A DNA stretch of 64,000 bases from Streptomyces sp. MUM 178J (GTDB lineage: Bacteria > Actinomycetota > Actinomycetes > Streptomycetales > Streptomycetaceae), in NCBI RefSeq assembly GCF_022414575.1, contig NZ_JADWYQ010000013.1:73760-137759 (forward strand). The letters are read 5' to 3'. Shown piece after piece: positions 37,155-44,339 of the stretch. The position numbers and the translations under genes are program-made. The notes under the pieces are model-generated. The model worked only from the letters and a program-made list of their open reading frames with translations. It did no database searches and was not told the origin of the DNA. Position 1 is the stretch's first letter. The number at the start of each line of letters is the position of its first letter.

Positions 37155-38531
37155 ATGTACCTGAAGAACCTTCGCCTACGGAACATCAGGTCGTTCCACG
37201 GTGCACGCGACGTCGACCTGGACCTGACCAGGCCCGACGGCTCGTACGCCGGCTGGACGGTCCTGGCGGGCCGCAACGGCTCGGGGAAGACGACCCTGCT
37301 TCGCGCGGTCGCCCTGACGATCAGCGGACCCGCCGTGGCCCGCAGTCTCGTCCCCGGGTTCGACACCTGGGTCTCGCGAGACGAGACGGTGGCGAAAGCC
37401 GAAGTGTGCCTGGTCCATGACCCGGAGCAGGACCAATTCACTTCGGGGCGGCGTCCGGTCCGACCCATCTGGGCAGGACTCCGCTGGACGGCGGCGGAGC
37501 AGACGTCACTCTCCGGCAAACCGGGTTCCAGCAGGGCCGGACAGCCTGCGCTGAACGCCATCGGCTACCAGAAGGAACGCCCCGTCGCCCAGCGCGGCCC
37601 ATGGGCGGACAATCCGGTGGGATGGTTCTGCGCGGGGTACGGTCCCTTCCGCAGGCTCGCCGGGGGCTCGAGCGACATCCAGCGGCTGATGTCCAGCTCA
37701 GGCTCGGTCGCCCGGCTGACGAGTCTCTTCCACGAGGACGCGTCGCTGGCGGAAGGCGTGAGCTGGCTCATCGAGCAGCACCTGCGCGCGTTCGAGGACC
37801 GCGACGGCGCCCGGGACCTCAAGGCGGCCGCCCTGGCCATCCTGGGCGACGACCTGCTGCCCGACGACTACCGGATCGACAACGTCGACTCCGAGGGCCT
37901 GTGGGTCGTCAACCGAAACCATCGATTCCCCCTGCGGGAGATGAGCGACGGCTACCGCACGGTGGCTGCCCTGGTCGTGGACATCCTCAAGCAGATCCAT
38001 GACGCCTACGGCGAACTCGTGCTGGACACGACGGACGGCACGCCGAACGTTCCGAGTTCCGGGGTCGTCATCATCGACGAGATCGACGCCCATCTGCACG
38101 TGTCCTGGCAGAAGCGCATCGGCGGCTGGCTGAAGGCGCACTTCCCGAACATCCAGTTCATCGTCACCACACACAGCCCCTACATCTGCCAGGCAGCGGA
38201 CCCGGGCGGACTGATCCGGCTGCCGGGCCCGGACGAGGAGAGCCCTGTGGAGGTCGTGCCCCAGCACCTCTACGACCGCATCATCTTCGGCAGCGGCGAC
38301 GACGCCGTACTCTCGGACCTGTTCGGGCTCGACACCCTCTACTCTGACCAGGCCGAACAGAAACGGGAGGAACTCCTCGCCCTGGAACTGGACGTCGTGC
38401 GAGGCCGGGCCAGCGAAGAGGAAAAGGACCGGTACCGTCACCTGAAACGCAAGCTGGCCAGTTCACCGGCAACTCGCGTCGACGAAATCGCAGCCCGGCT
38501 CCACTCCCGTCGTCCACGGCACGATTCATGA
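37155..38531 (+). CDS. AAA/ABC-type ATPase, PtuA-like
   Basis: The 458-residue ATPase belongs to the SMC/ABC-like AAA group. It has Walker A GRNGSGKT (Lys45), a signature-like MSDGYRTVAALVVD, Walker B VVIIDEIDAHLH (Asp308-Glu309) and the H-loop FIVTTHSPYICQ. The start LKNLRLRNIRSFHG is the usual first strand of such proteins. It is coupled through an ATGA overlap to an HNH nuclease, the arrangement of Septu (PtuA-PtuB). In Septu the ATPase oligomer regulates the nuclease; here that is inferred. Confidence 0.85.
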   Translation: MYLKNLRLRNIRSFHGARDVDLDLTRPDGSYAGWTVLAGRNGSGKTTLLRAVALTISGPAVARSLVPGFDTWVSRDETVAKAEVCLVHDPEQDQFTSGRRPVRPIWAGLRWTAAEQTSLSGKPGSSRAGQPALNAIGYQKERPVAQRGPWADNPVGWFCAGYGPFRRLAGGSSDIQRLMSSSGSVARLTSLFHEDASLAEGVSWLIEQHLRAFEDRDGARDLKAAALAILGDDLLPDDYRIDNVDSEGLWVVNRNHRFPLREMSDGYRTVAALVVDILKQIHDAYGELVLDTTDGTPNVPSSGVVIIDEIDAHLHVSWQKRIGGWLKAHFPNIQFIVTTHSPYICQAADPGGLIRLPGPDEESPVEVVPQHLYDRIIFGSGDDAVLSDLFGLDTLYSDQAEQKREELLALELDVVRGRASEEEKDRYRHLKRKLASSPATRVDEIAARLHSRRPRHDS

Positions 38532-39274
38532 TCCGAGTGACGAGGGTGCCACTCCCGCAGACGACGCTGACTTCCATGGCCGGTCACACCGGTGACATCG
38601 GGCAGGCCGCTGCGCCCAAGAAGCGAGCCAGGCAGTTATGGGAGCACACGTCCGTCCGCAGGCACATACACCCCGTGCTGAAAAGCGCCCTCGCGGAGAT
38701 GGCGCCGGGGCTGGAGCGGTGCATGTACTGCGGGGACAACCAGGGCACGGACATCGACCACTTCGAGCCCGTCCGTGTCAATCCGTTACGGACCTTCGAC
38801 TGGAACAACCACCTGCTGGCGTGCTCCCTGTGCAACAGCCACCTCAAACGTGACCTCTTCCCCCTCGCCGACGACGGTACGCCCCTGCTCATCGACCCGA
38901 GCAGTGAGGATCCCGCTCCGCATCTGCACCTCTCGCTCGCTGCCGGTGAATACATCGATCTCACCGACAGGGGCACCGCGACGATCAAGGTCTTCGGCCT
39001 CAATCGGAGCATCCTCGTCCGGGGGCGGCTCAATGCTTACCGAATCACCCCGCTTCTGCTGAACAAGTGGCGTACTGCCCTCGAAAAGGACGACCTGGAG
39101 GAGGCGGCAGCTTGTGCGGCAACCATCTGGGAGCAGCCCACCGCCGACGTTGTTCATGCCATGTTCCACCAAGCAGTCGTCCCGGGCGCCGAGGACATCT
39201 TCACGGACGAGTCCGACACCCTCGCTCTGCTGCGCGACCCGGTGATCCGTACCGGACTGCTGGGCACCTGCTAG
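38528..39274 (+). CDS. HNH endonuclease, PtuB-like
   Basis: The 248-residue protein has a zinc-bound HNH core: CMYCG (Cys65, Cys68), DIDHFEP (His78), FDWNNHLLACSLCN (Asn93/94, Cys99, Cys102). Two TTA codons encode Leu37 and Leu87. ATG 38528 overlaps the ATPase stop (ATGA), supporting that start over ATG 38576. With the ATPase it forms a Septu-type pair expected to cleave nucleic acid on infection. Confidence 0.85.
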   Translation: MIRVTRVPLPQTTLTSMAGHTGDIGQAAAPKKRARQLWEHTSVRRHIHPVLKSALAEMAPGLERCMYCGDNQGTDIDHFEPVRVNPLRTFDWNNHLLACSLCNSHLKRDLFPLADDGTPLLIDPSSEDPAPHLHLSLAAGEYIDLTDRGTATIKVFGLNRSILVRGRLNAYRITPLLLNKWRTALEKDDLEEAAACAATIWEQPTADVVHAMFHQAVVPGAEDIFTDESDTLALLRDPVIRTGLLGTC

Positions 39275-39472
39275 AGATGAACGGCTTTGGGTCCTCGTTC
39301 CACTCCTTGCGACCAGGGCATCCAGCCCCGCAAAGCCAGCACGCAGAGCGCCGCAACCCAACCCGGTGAGCCCTGCGATCCGCCCCCAGCGCGACGGCTT
39401 CCGACCAAGCAGGTCGAGCCTCCGCCGCGCGAGTGACAGAACTCCGCCGCGCTCCGCCCCCCGAAAACTCTG
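39275..39472. other. Non-coding stretch after the HNH gene
   Basis: Together with the hairpin that follows, this forms a 316-bp gap. Open frames on both strands give Gly/Ser/Trp- or Arg/Pro-rich sequence without domain character. The word CTCCGCCGCGC recurs at about 39420 and 39442. No gene is supported. Confidence 0.5.
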
Positions 39473-39511
39473 CATGCCTGCGCCACGGCTATCAGCCGTC
39501 GCGCAGGCATG
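39473..39511 (+). terminator. Strong hairpin terminator at the end of the defence block
   Basis: CATGCCTGCGC pairs perfectly with GCGCAGGCATG. One C-C mismatch follows, then ACGGCT with AGCCGT around an ATC loop, giving 17 pairs. TCCTGTTTT follows directly, the T-rich tail expected of an intrinsic terminator. It could stop transcripts from the kinase-to-HNH block before the kinase-like gene at 39778. Confidence 0.75.
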
Positions 39512-39590
39512 TCCTGTTTTCGTCCCGCTCCACCGCTACGCGATCCCGACCACGAACCGCCGCGGTCACCTGGTCCCGCATCCAGCCGCC

Positions 39591-39797
39591 ATGACACCCG
39601 AACTGGTGAACCTCATCCGCCCCGGCCTGTCGCCCGCAGCCGCTGCCCTGCTGGCCGCTGGCTCGTGCCCCGGCCTCGATGTCGTCCTCACCTCCGCGAG
39701 CACCCGCGAGCACTGGGACGATGTGGCCAAGGCTCTGGCTGCGCCGCTGACGGCCCAGGAACTCAGGAGGGTGACGGATGAACTCGCCGGTGAATGA
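39591..39797 (+). CDS. Small protein preceding the kinase-like gene
   Basis: This 68-residue helical protein (MTPELVNLIRPGLSPAAAAL, ending RRVTDELAGE) overlaps the next gene by 20 bp. The start is uncertain because no good ribosome site precedes ATG 39591. Composition and overlap favour a real gene translated with the next one. No known domain is recognised. Confidence 0.5.
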   Translation: MTPELVNLIRPGLSPAAAALLAAGSCPGLDVVLTSASTREHWDDVAKALAAPLTAQELRRVTDELAGE

Positions 39798-40632
39798 GGA
39801 GGTACAGGCCCTGATGGAGGCCGCCCACGACCGGGCGGCCAAGGCACTGGGTCTCACCTGCACGGGGCCACTGGCGTGGGGCTTCCTCGGTGTCACCCTC
39901 GGGCGCCGAGCGGGGGACCGGTGGCTACGGGTGAGCCGGACGGCGAAGAGGAACGCGGGCAGGAAGGCGGGGGAAGGCATCGTCGGTGCCTCGGAGCTGG
40001 TGCCTGACGGCGTGCCCCGCCCCCACCTGTACGCGGTGCATGACTGGACTGACGGCGAGTGGGCCTTCGAGTCGGAAGTCCTGGACTACCTCACGCAACC
40101 CATCGTGTCCCCAGACCGGGCCGACATCGACCATGACCCGGGGTTGCCTGACGAGTGGTGGGCGGACCTTCGCCAGGCCCTTGCCCTTCTCGCTGAAGCG
40201 GAGGGAGTGAAGGCAACCGTGCGGGACAGGTGGATTGAACGGGCCTTCCCCCAGTTCCTCGGCGTCCCGGCCCCCGCCAAGGTGGAGCGGGTGACCGGTC
40301 ACGGTGACCTGCACTGGGGCAACCTCACTGCCGCACCCCTGTGCCTGTTGGACTGGGAGCGGTGGGGCCGGGTGCCGTTCGGCTATGACGCGGGGCTCCT
40401 CCACGCGAACAGCTTGCTCGTGCCCGACGTTGCCGCCCGCATCCGGAAGGAGTTCGCGCCGACCCTTGACACCCCCGCCGGCCGAATCGGGGAACTCGCG
40501 GCCCTGGCCGAGATGCTGCAAGCCGTAGCCCGTGGCTGGTATCCCGACCTTGCGCCCCGCCTCGTGGCCCGTGCAGAGGCGCTCACCGGAGTTCGCCCGC
40601 CCGTCCCTGTGCACTCCGAGGTGAGCGTCTGA
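39778..40632 (+). CDS. APH-fold phosphotransferase-like protein
   Basis: The 284-residue protein contains VTGHGDLHWGNLTAAP (the Brenner motif HGDxHxxN) and CLLDWERWG (the metal-binding Asp), the aminoglycoside/choline kinase core. AGGAGG (39765-39770) precedes ATG 39778. The N-terminal nucleotide loop is short and atypical. It is a small-molecule kinase of unknown substrate; resistance is possible but not shown. It lies between the terminator and the resolvase, so it is accessory cargo. Confidence 0.75.
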   Translation: MNSPVNEEVQALMEAAHDRAAKALGLTCTGPLAWGFLGVTLGRRAGDRWLRVSRTAKRNAGRKAGEGIVGASELVPDGVPRPHLYAVHDWTDGEWAFESEVLDYLTQPIVSPDRADIDHDPGLPDEWWADLRQALALLAEAEGVKATVRDRWIERAFPQFLGVPAPAKVERVTGHGDLHWGNLTAAPLCLLDWERWGRVPFGYDAGLLHANSLLVPDVAARIRKEFAPTLDTPAGRIGELAALAEMLQAVARGWYPDLAPRLVARAEALTGVRPPVPVHSEVSV

Positions 40633-40645
40633 CTGCGCCCCTGTC

Positions 40646-41230
40646 TCAGGCGCTCTCACCGATGTGCCGGTACAAGGTGGCTCGGGAGATCCCCAGGGCC
40701 TTGGCGATGGCGCTGACGCTCTCTCCCTTGGCCTTCCTGGCACGGGCCACGGTCAGTACATCCTCGTCCACCACAGACGGTCGGCCGCCGGTACGCCCCT
40801 GCGCCTTGGCTGCTTCCAGCCCGGCCCGCGTGCGGTTCTTGATGAGCGACCGTTCGAACTCCGCCATGGCCGCGATGATCTGGAAGAACAGGCGGCCATC
40901 GGCCGACGTGGTGTCGACAGAGGAGAGTGCACCATCGAGCACGCGGAAACCTATGCCTCGCTTGCGCAGGCCGTCGACGACGGTCACAAGGTCGATGAGT
41001 GACCGGCCGAGCCGGTCAAGCTTCCAGACGCACAGCACGTCGCCCGGTCGGGCGTAGTCCAGTACGGCCGTGAGCTCCGGCCTGTCGGTGTTCTTGCCAC
41101 TGGCCTTGTCCTCGAAGATGCGGGCGCACCCTGCGCCCGTCAGTGTGTCGCGCTGGAGCTGCGCCTCCTGGTCATCGGTGGAGACGCGGGCGTACCCGAT
41201 GAGCCGGCCGGTGGTGGTGTTCGTCGTCAC
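40646..41230 (-). CDS. Serine resolvase/invertase (TnpR-like)
   Basis: The 194-residue recombinase starts GRLIGYARVSTDDQ with the catalytic Ser. It continues with DKASGKNTDRPEL, VWKLDRLGRSLIDLV, and FFQIIAAMAEFERSLI, then an HTH domain (GESVSAIAKALGISRATLYRH). Arg residues of the active site are present. It is a complete small resolvase of the Tn3 type. The inverted repeats just upstream (41254-41361) probably form its res site. It is a sign of a mobile or plasmid-derived segment. Confidence 0.92.
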   Translation of the reverse strand: MTTNTTTGRLIGYARVSTDDQEAQLQRDTLTGAGCARIFEDKASGKNTDRPELTAVLDYARPGDVLCVWKLDRLGRSLIDLVTVVDGLRKRGIGFRVLDGALSSVDTTSADGRLFFQIIAAMAEFERSLIKNRTRAGLEAAKAQGRTGGRPSVVDEDVLTVARARKAKGESVSAIAKALGISRATLYRHIGESA

Positions 41231-41253
41231 GACACAGATTGTCTCATAACTCG

Positions 41254-41361
41254 TCTCAAAAGATCAGTTTGAGATGGAAGTTTCGAGGCGGGTTTTGAAC
41301 AGGGTTGCGCCCCCTTCCGGGGTGTGTGCTGTCTCGTCTCACAAACCTTGGTTTTCGAGAC
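41254..41361. promoter_or_regulatory. Probable res site of the resolvase
   Basis: Two palindromic subsites with GTCTC/GAGAC-type ends lie upstream of the resolvase. The first is 41254-41274 (TCTCAAA, 7 bases, TTTGAGA). The second is 41336-41361 (GTCTC outer arms, AAACC/GGTTT inner arms). A further GTCTC lies at 41241-41245. Clustered subsites beside the gene are how TnpR resolvases recognise res; subsite lengths here are approximate. Confidence 0.55.
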
Positions 41362-41390
41362 GGCCGACATGCGCTCAGTACGATGCGCCC

Positions 41391-41636
41391 GTGATCCCTT
41401 ACATACCCGCTGACACCCGTCAGCTTCTCCTTGTCGCCTGCACAGTCACGGCCCTGACCGCTGGGGCTCTCGGCTGGTTCGCCGCCCAAGAGGTCCGCCC
41501 GAGTTGCTCCTACTCGACGATCCTCGTGGGGTCCGAGGCGGAACAGGAGGAAGCCGCAGAGCGCGCTTACTGGCAAGCCGTCGCCTCTGGCGACTGCGCA
41601 CCGCCACACCCCCGCTGGCGTTTCTGGCTCGGCTGA
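41391..41636 (+). CDS. Small single-pass membrane protein
   Basis: This 81-residue protein has one hydrophobic segment (LLLVACTVTALTAGALGWFAA, split here only for reading: residues 11-31) followed by a Cys-containing outer part (RPSCSY, SGDCAP). GTG 41391 lies exactly where transcription should begin from a TACGAT -10 element at 41379-41384, so the message may be leaderless. The family is unknown; gene status is moderately supported. Confidence 0.45.
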   Translation: MIPYIPADTRQLLLVACTVTALTAGALGWFAAQEVRPSCSYSTILVGSEAEQEEAAERAYWQAVASGDCAPPHPRWRFWLG

Positions 41637-41758
41637 CCTCCTCACGCCCGCTGGCGCGAGGCGGGGAGCCTGTGACCGGCAGGGCGTAAGAGATGGCGAC
41701 GGCGGAAGGGGTGGGGGATGACCCTCTGAAGGGGTCTTGGTTGACCGCCATGTCTTAA

Positions 41759-42064
41759 GGTGACGGCTTCAAGCTGTACCAGGGCGAGGCGGGCGGACCG
41801 CAGGACCCCGAGAAGGTGTCGGCCCGCTGGTGGACGGCACGCAATCGTCTGCACCTGCCGGACAACTTCCGGCTGCACGACTGGCGGGCGTCGAAGGTCA
41901 CGAACGATCTGGACAACCACGAGAACCCGGTAGAGGTCTCGGCCAACGCCCGGCACCACTCGCCGGGCTACACCATGGCGCGGTACGGCAGGCGTCGCGC
42001 TGAGGGAGCGAAGAAGCCGGCCGCTTCCAGTGCCAGCCGACTCGGCCTGTCATCCCTGGTCTGA
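41759..42064 (+). pseudogene. C-terminal fragment of a tyrosine integrase
   Basis: The frame opens after TAA 41756 and runs 101 codons to TGA 42064. It reads LHDWRASKVTNDLDNHENPVE..., ARHHSPGYTMARYGRR and LSSLV. This is the end of a phage/AICE integrase: HxLRxT-like HDWRASK, and the catalytic Tyr in MARYGRR. No N-terminal two thirds is present; the sequence upstream is unrelated. It lies next to the 3' end of tRNA-Leu, the normal place of such integrases, so the element has lost its own excision enzyme. Confidence 0.85.
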
Positions 42065-42123
42065 CCAGGAAGTTCGCTCGGCTGTTGGTCACATGGTTGG
42101 TCACGCCACAGCCGGAGAAACAG

Positions 42124-42146
42124 AAAAACCCCAGATCGACTGGGGT
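42124..42146 (-). terminator. Intrinsic terminator of tRNA-Leu
   Basis: Read on the minus strand, ACCCCAG-TCGAT-CTGGGGT is a 7-bp hairpin followed by a T-run, beginning 7 bases after the tRNA CCA end. It faces the integrase fragment on the other strand. Confidence 0.8.
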
Positions 42147-42152
42147 CTCTGC

Positions 42153-42240
42153 TGGTGTCCGAGGGGGGACTTGAACCCCCACGCCCGATAAAGGGCACTA
42201 GCACCTCAAGCTAGCGCGTCTGCCATTCCGCCACCCGGAC
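42153..42240 (-). tRNA. tRNA-Leu (anticodon GAG)
   Basis: The minus strand gives an 88-base class II tRNA. It has acceptor stem GTCCGGG with CTCGGAC, D-arm GGCGGAATGGCAGACGC, anticodon loop TTGAGGT (GAG), a long variable arm (TGCCC/GGGCG), GGTTCAAGTCC in the T-arm, and an encoded CCA. The 3' end points towards the accessory island and the integrase fragment, so it is the probable integration site. Confidence 0.95.
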
Positions 42241-42401
42241 AAGGTGTCTGTCGCGCGGCCCTGGGCCGTTCCGACGTGGAAAACCATAGCAAACAATCGA
42301 GGGTGCTCGATCACGGCCGGTTCCCTTGGGGTCCGCCCCGGGACAGGAGGAGGATGAGGGGGACCACCGGGGGCCACACAGCGACAGCGGGAGGAATCGG
42401 C

Positions 42402-43772
42402 GTGAGCGAGTCGACCAGTGCGGACAAGGCCGCGCCCGTCTCGGGGCCTGCCTCAGGGCCCGTCCAAGGGCATGTCTCCGGCGAGGACGAGGTCGTCGAC
42501 CTGTGCCGAGAACTGATCCGGATCGACACCAGCAACTACGGCGACCACTCGGGGCCGGGGGAGCGGGCGGCGGCGGAGTACGTCGCCGCGAAACTCGCCG
42601 AGGTCGGCCTCGAACCGCAGATCGTGGAGTCCCACCGGGGCCGGGCCTCCACCGTGGCCCGTATCGAGGGCGAGGACCCGTCCCGGCCCGCCCTGCTGAT
42701 CCACGGCCATACGGACGTGGTGCCGGCCGACGCCGACGACTGGACCCACCACCCCTTCTCGGGCGAGATCGCCGACGGCTGCGTCTGGGGCCGGGGCGCG
42801 GTCGACATGAAGGACATGGACGCGATGACCCTCGCCGTCGTGCGGGACCGGCTGCGCAGCGGCCGTAAGCCCCCGCGCGACGTGGTGCTCGCCTTCCTGG
42901 CCGACGAGGAGGCCGGCGGCACGTACGGGGCCCGGTATCTCGTGGACCGGCACCCCGGCCTCTTCGAGGGCGTCACCGAGGCCATCGGCGAGGTCGGCGG
43001 CTTCTCCTTCACGGTGAACGAGAAGCTGCGGCTCTATCTCGTGGAGACCGCGCAGAAGGGCATGCACTGGATGCGCCTGACCGTGGACGGCACCGCCGGG
43101 CACGGCTCCATGACCAACGACGACAACGCCATCACCGAGCTGTGCGAGGCGGTCGGACGCCTCGGCCGGCACCAGTGGCCCGTCAGGGTCACCAAGACCG
43201 TGCGGTCCTTCCTGGACGAGTTGTCGGACGCCCTGGGCACCCCGCTGGACCCGGAGGACATGGACGCGACGCTCGCCAAGCTCGGCGGCATCGCCAAGAT
43301 GGTCGGCGCCACCCTGCGCAACTCCGCCGCGCCGACCATGCTCGGCGCCGGGTACAAGGTCAATGTCATCCCCGGCCAGGCTGCCGCCCATGTCGACGGG
43401 CGCTTCCTGCCCGGCTACGAGGAGGAGTTCCTGGCCGACCTCGACCGGCTGCTGGGTCCGCGGGTGCGGCGCGAGGACGTGCACGCCGACAAGGCGCTGG
43501 AGACCAGCTTCGACGGATCACTCGTGGACGCGATGCAGACGGCGCTGCGCGCCGAGGACCCGATCGCGCGCGCCGTGCCGTACATGCTCTCCGGCGGCAC
43601 GGACGCCAAGTCCTTCGACGACCTCGGCATCCGCTGCTTCGGCTTCGCGCCGCTGCGGCTGCCCCCCGAGCTGGACTTCGCAGGCATGTTCCACGGGGTT
43701 GACGAGCGGGTGCCCGTCGACGGTCTGAAGTTCGGCGTACGGGTGCTCGACCGCTTCCTCGACGCCTGCTGA
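42402..43772 (+). CDS. M20-family metallopeptidase
   Basis: The 456-residue enzyme has M20 landmarks: HGHTDVVPAD (zinc His and catalytic Asp), GRGAVDMKD (bridging Asp), LADEEAGG (catalytic Glu and zinc Glu) and FHGVDERV (zinc His near the end). GGGAGGA (42389-42395) supports GTG 42402. Family members hydrolyse dipeptides or N-acyl amino acids; cytosolic. It is the first resident gene right of tRNA-Leu, marking the return to chromosome. Confidence 0.88.
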   Translation: MSESTSADKAAPVSGPASGPVQGHVSGEDEVVDLCRELIRIDTSNYGDHSGPGERAAAEYVAAKLAEVGLEPQIVESHRGRASTVARIEGEDPSRPALLIHGHTDVVPADADDWTHHPFSGEIADGCVWGRGAVDMKDMDAMTLAVVRDRLRSGRKPPRDVVLAFLADEEAGGTYGARYLVDRHPGLFEGVTEAIGEVGGFSFTVNEKLRLYLVETAQKGMHWMRLTVDGTAGHGSMTNDDNAITELCEAVGRLGRHQWPVRVTKTVRSFLDELSDALGTPLDPEDMDATLAKLGGIAKMVGATLRNSAAPTMLGAGYKVNVIPGQAAAHVDGRFLPGYEEEFLADLDRLLGPRVRREDVHADKALETSFDGSLVDAMQTALRAEDPIARAVPYMLSGGTDAKSFDDLGIRCFGFAPLRLPPELDFAGMFHGVDERVPVDGLKFGVRVLDRFLDAC

Positions 43773-43958
43773 AAGCCCGGCTCGACCGGGTGCGGCCGAA
43801 GGGCATCGTCCGCTGAAACGAAACTTCCATAATCGTGATCATGTGCGCTCCTTGCTGGAAAGAGTGAATGTGCGCCCGGGGGCGTGGCCCCGCACGTCAC
43901 TCCTCGTTACAGGTGGTGCGGTCCGCGGCTGGGACCGCACTGCCAACAAGGAGGAATA

Positions 43959-44192
43959 ATGATCAAGAAGGTCGTCGCCGCTGCGGCTGCCACCGGTGGT
44001 CTGGTGCTCGCGGGTGCGGGCGTGGCCATGGCCGACGCCGGCGCCCAGGGTGCCGCCGTGGGTTCCCCCGGCGTGCTCTCGGGCAACGTCGTCCAGGCGC
44101 CCGTCCACCTGCCGGTGAACGTGTGCGGCAACACGATCGACGTGGTCGGACTGCTGAACCCCGCCTTCGGCAACACCTGCGTCAACGAGTGA
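43959..44192 (+). CDS. chpH: Short chaplin (ChpH-like)
   Basis: The 77-residue protein has a signal peptide (MIKKVVAAAAATGG...AMADAG) and one chaplin domain: GSPGVLSGNVVQAPVHLPVN, VCGNTIDVVGLLNP, FGNTCVN, with the two conserved cysteines. AAGGAGGAA precedes the ATG. Chaplins assemble as amyloid-like fibrils on aerial hyphae and spores and make the surface hydrophobic. The neighbour is a long cell-wall-anchored chaplin, the known chpH-chpC arrangement. Confidence 0.9.
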   Translation: MIKKVVAAAAATGGLVLAGAGVAMADAGAQGAAVGSPGVLSGNVVQAPVHLPVNVCGNTIDVVGLLNPAFGNTCVNE

Positions 44193-44200
44193 CGTGCTGA

Positions 44201-44221
44201 CCCGGCCCGTCAGGGGCCGGG
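44201..44221 (+). terminator. Hairpin after the short chaplin gene
   Basis: CCCGGCCC and GGGCCGGG with a five-base loop lie 8 bp after the short chaplin stop. There is no T-run, but hairpins without one often end transcripts in Streptomyces. Confidence 0.55.
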
Positions 44222-44339
44222 GCCAGAAGTCTTACCGGGCGGCCCGGGATGCGCGCCATGCGCTCCGGGGCCGTCTGGCTTTCCATCCGGGTCAGGCTGG
44301 ACCCGGACCAGTGCTGAAACGGAAGGCAGAGATCAACCA

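Noticed and set aside
39271..39597. Minus-strand frame of about 108 codons after the HNH gene
   Set aside because: It spans the terminator hairpin and has a low-complexity Gly/Ser/Trp translation; treated as non-coding.
39778..40632. Aminoglycoside resistance gene
   Set aside because: Only the kinase core motifs are visible; substrate cannot be read from them, so it is called APH-fold protein.
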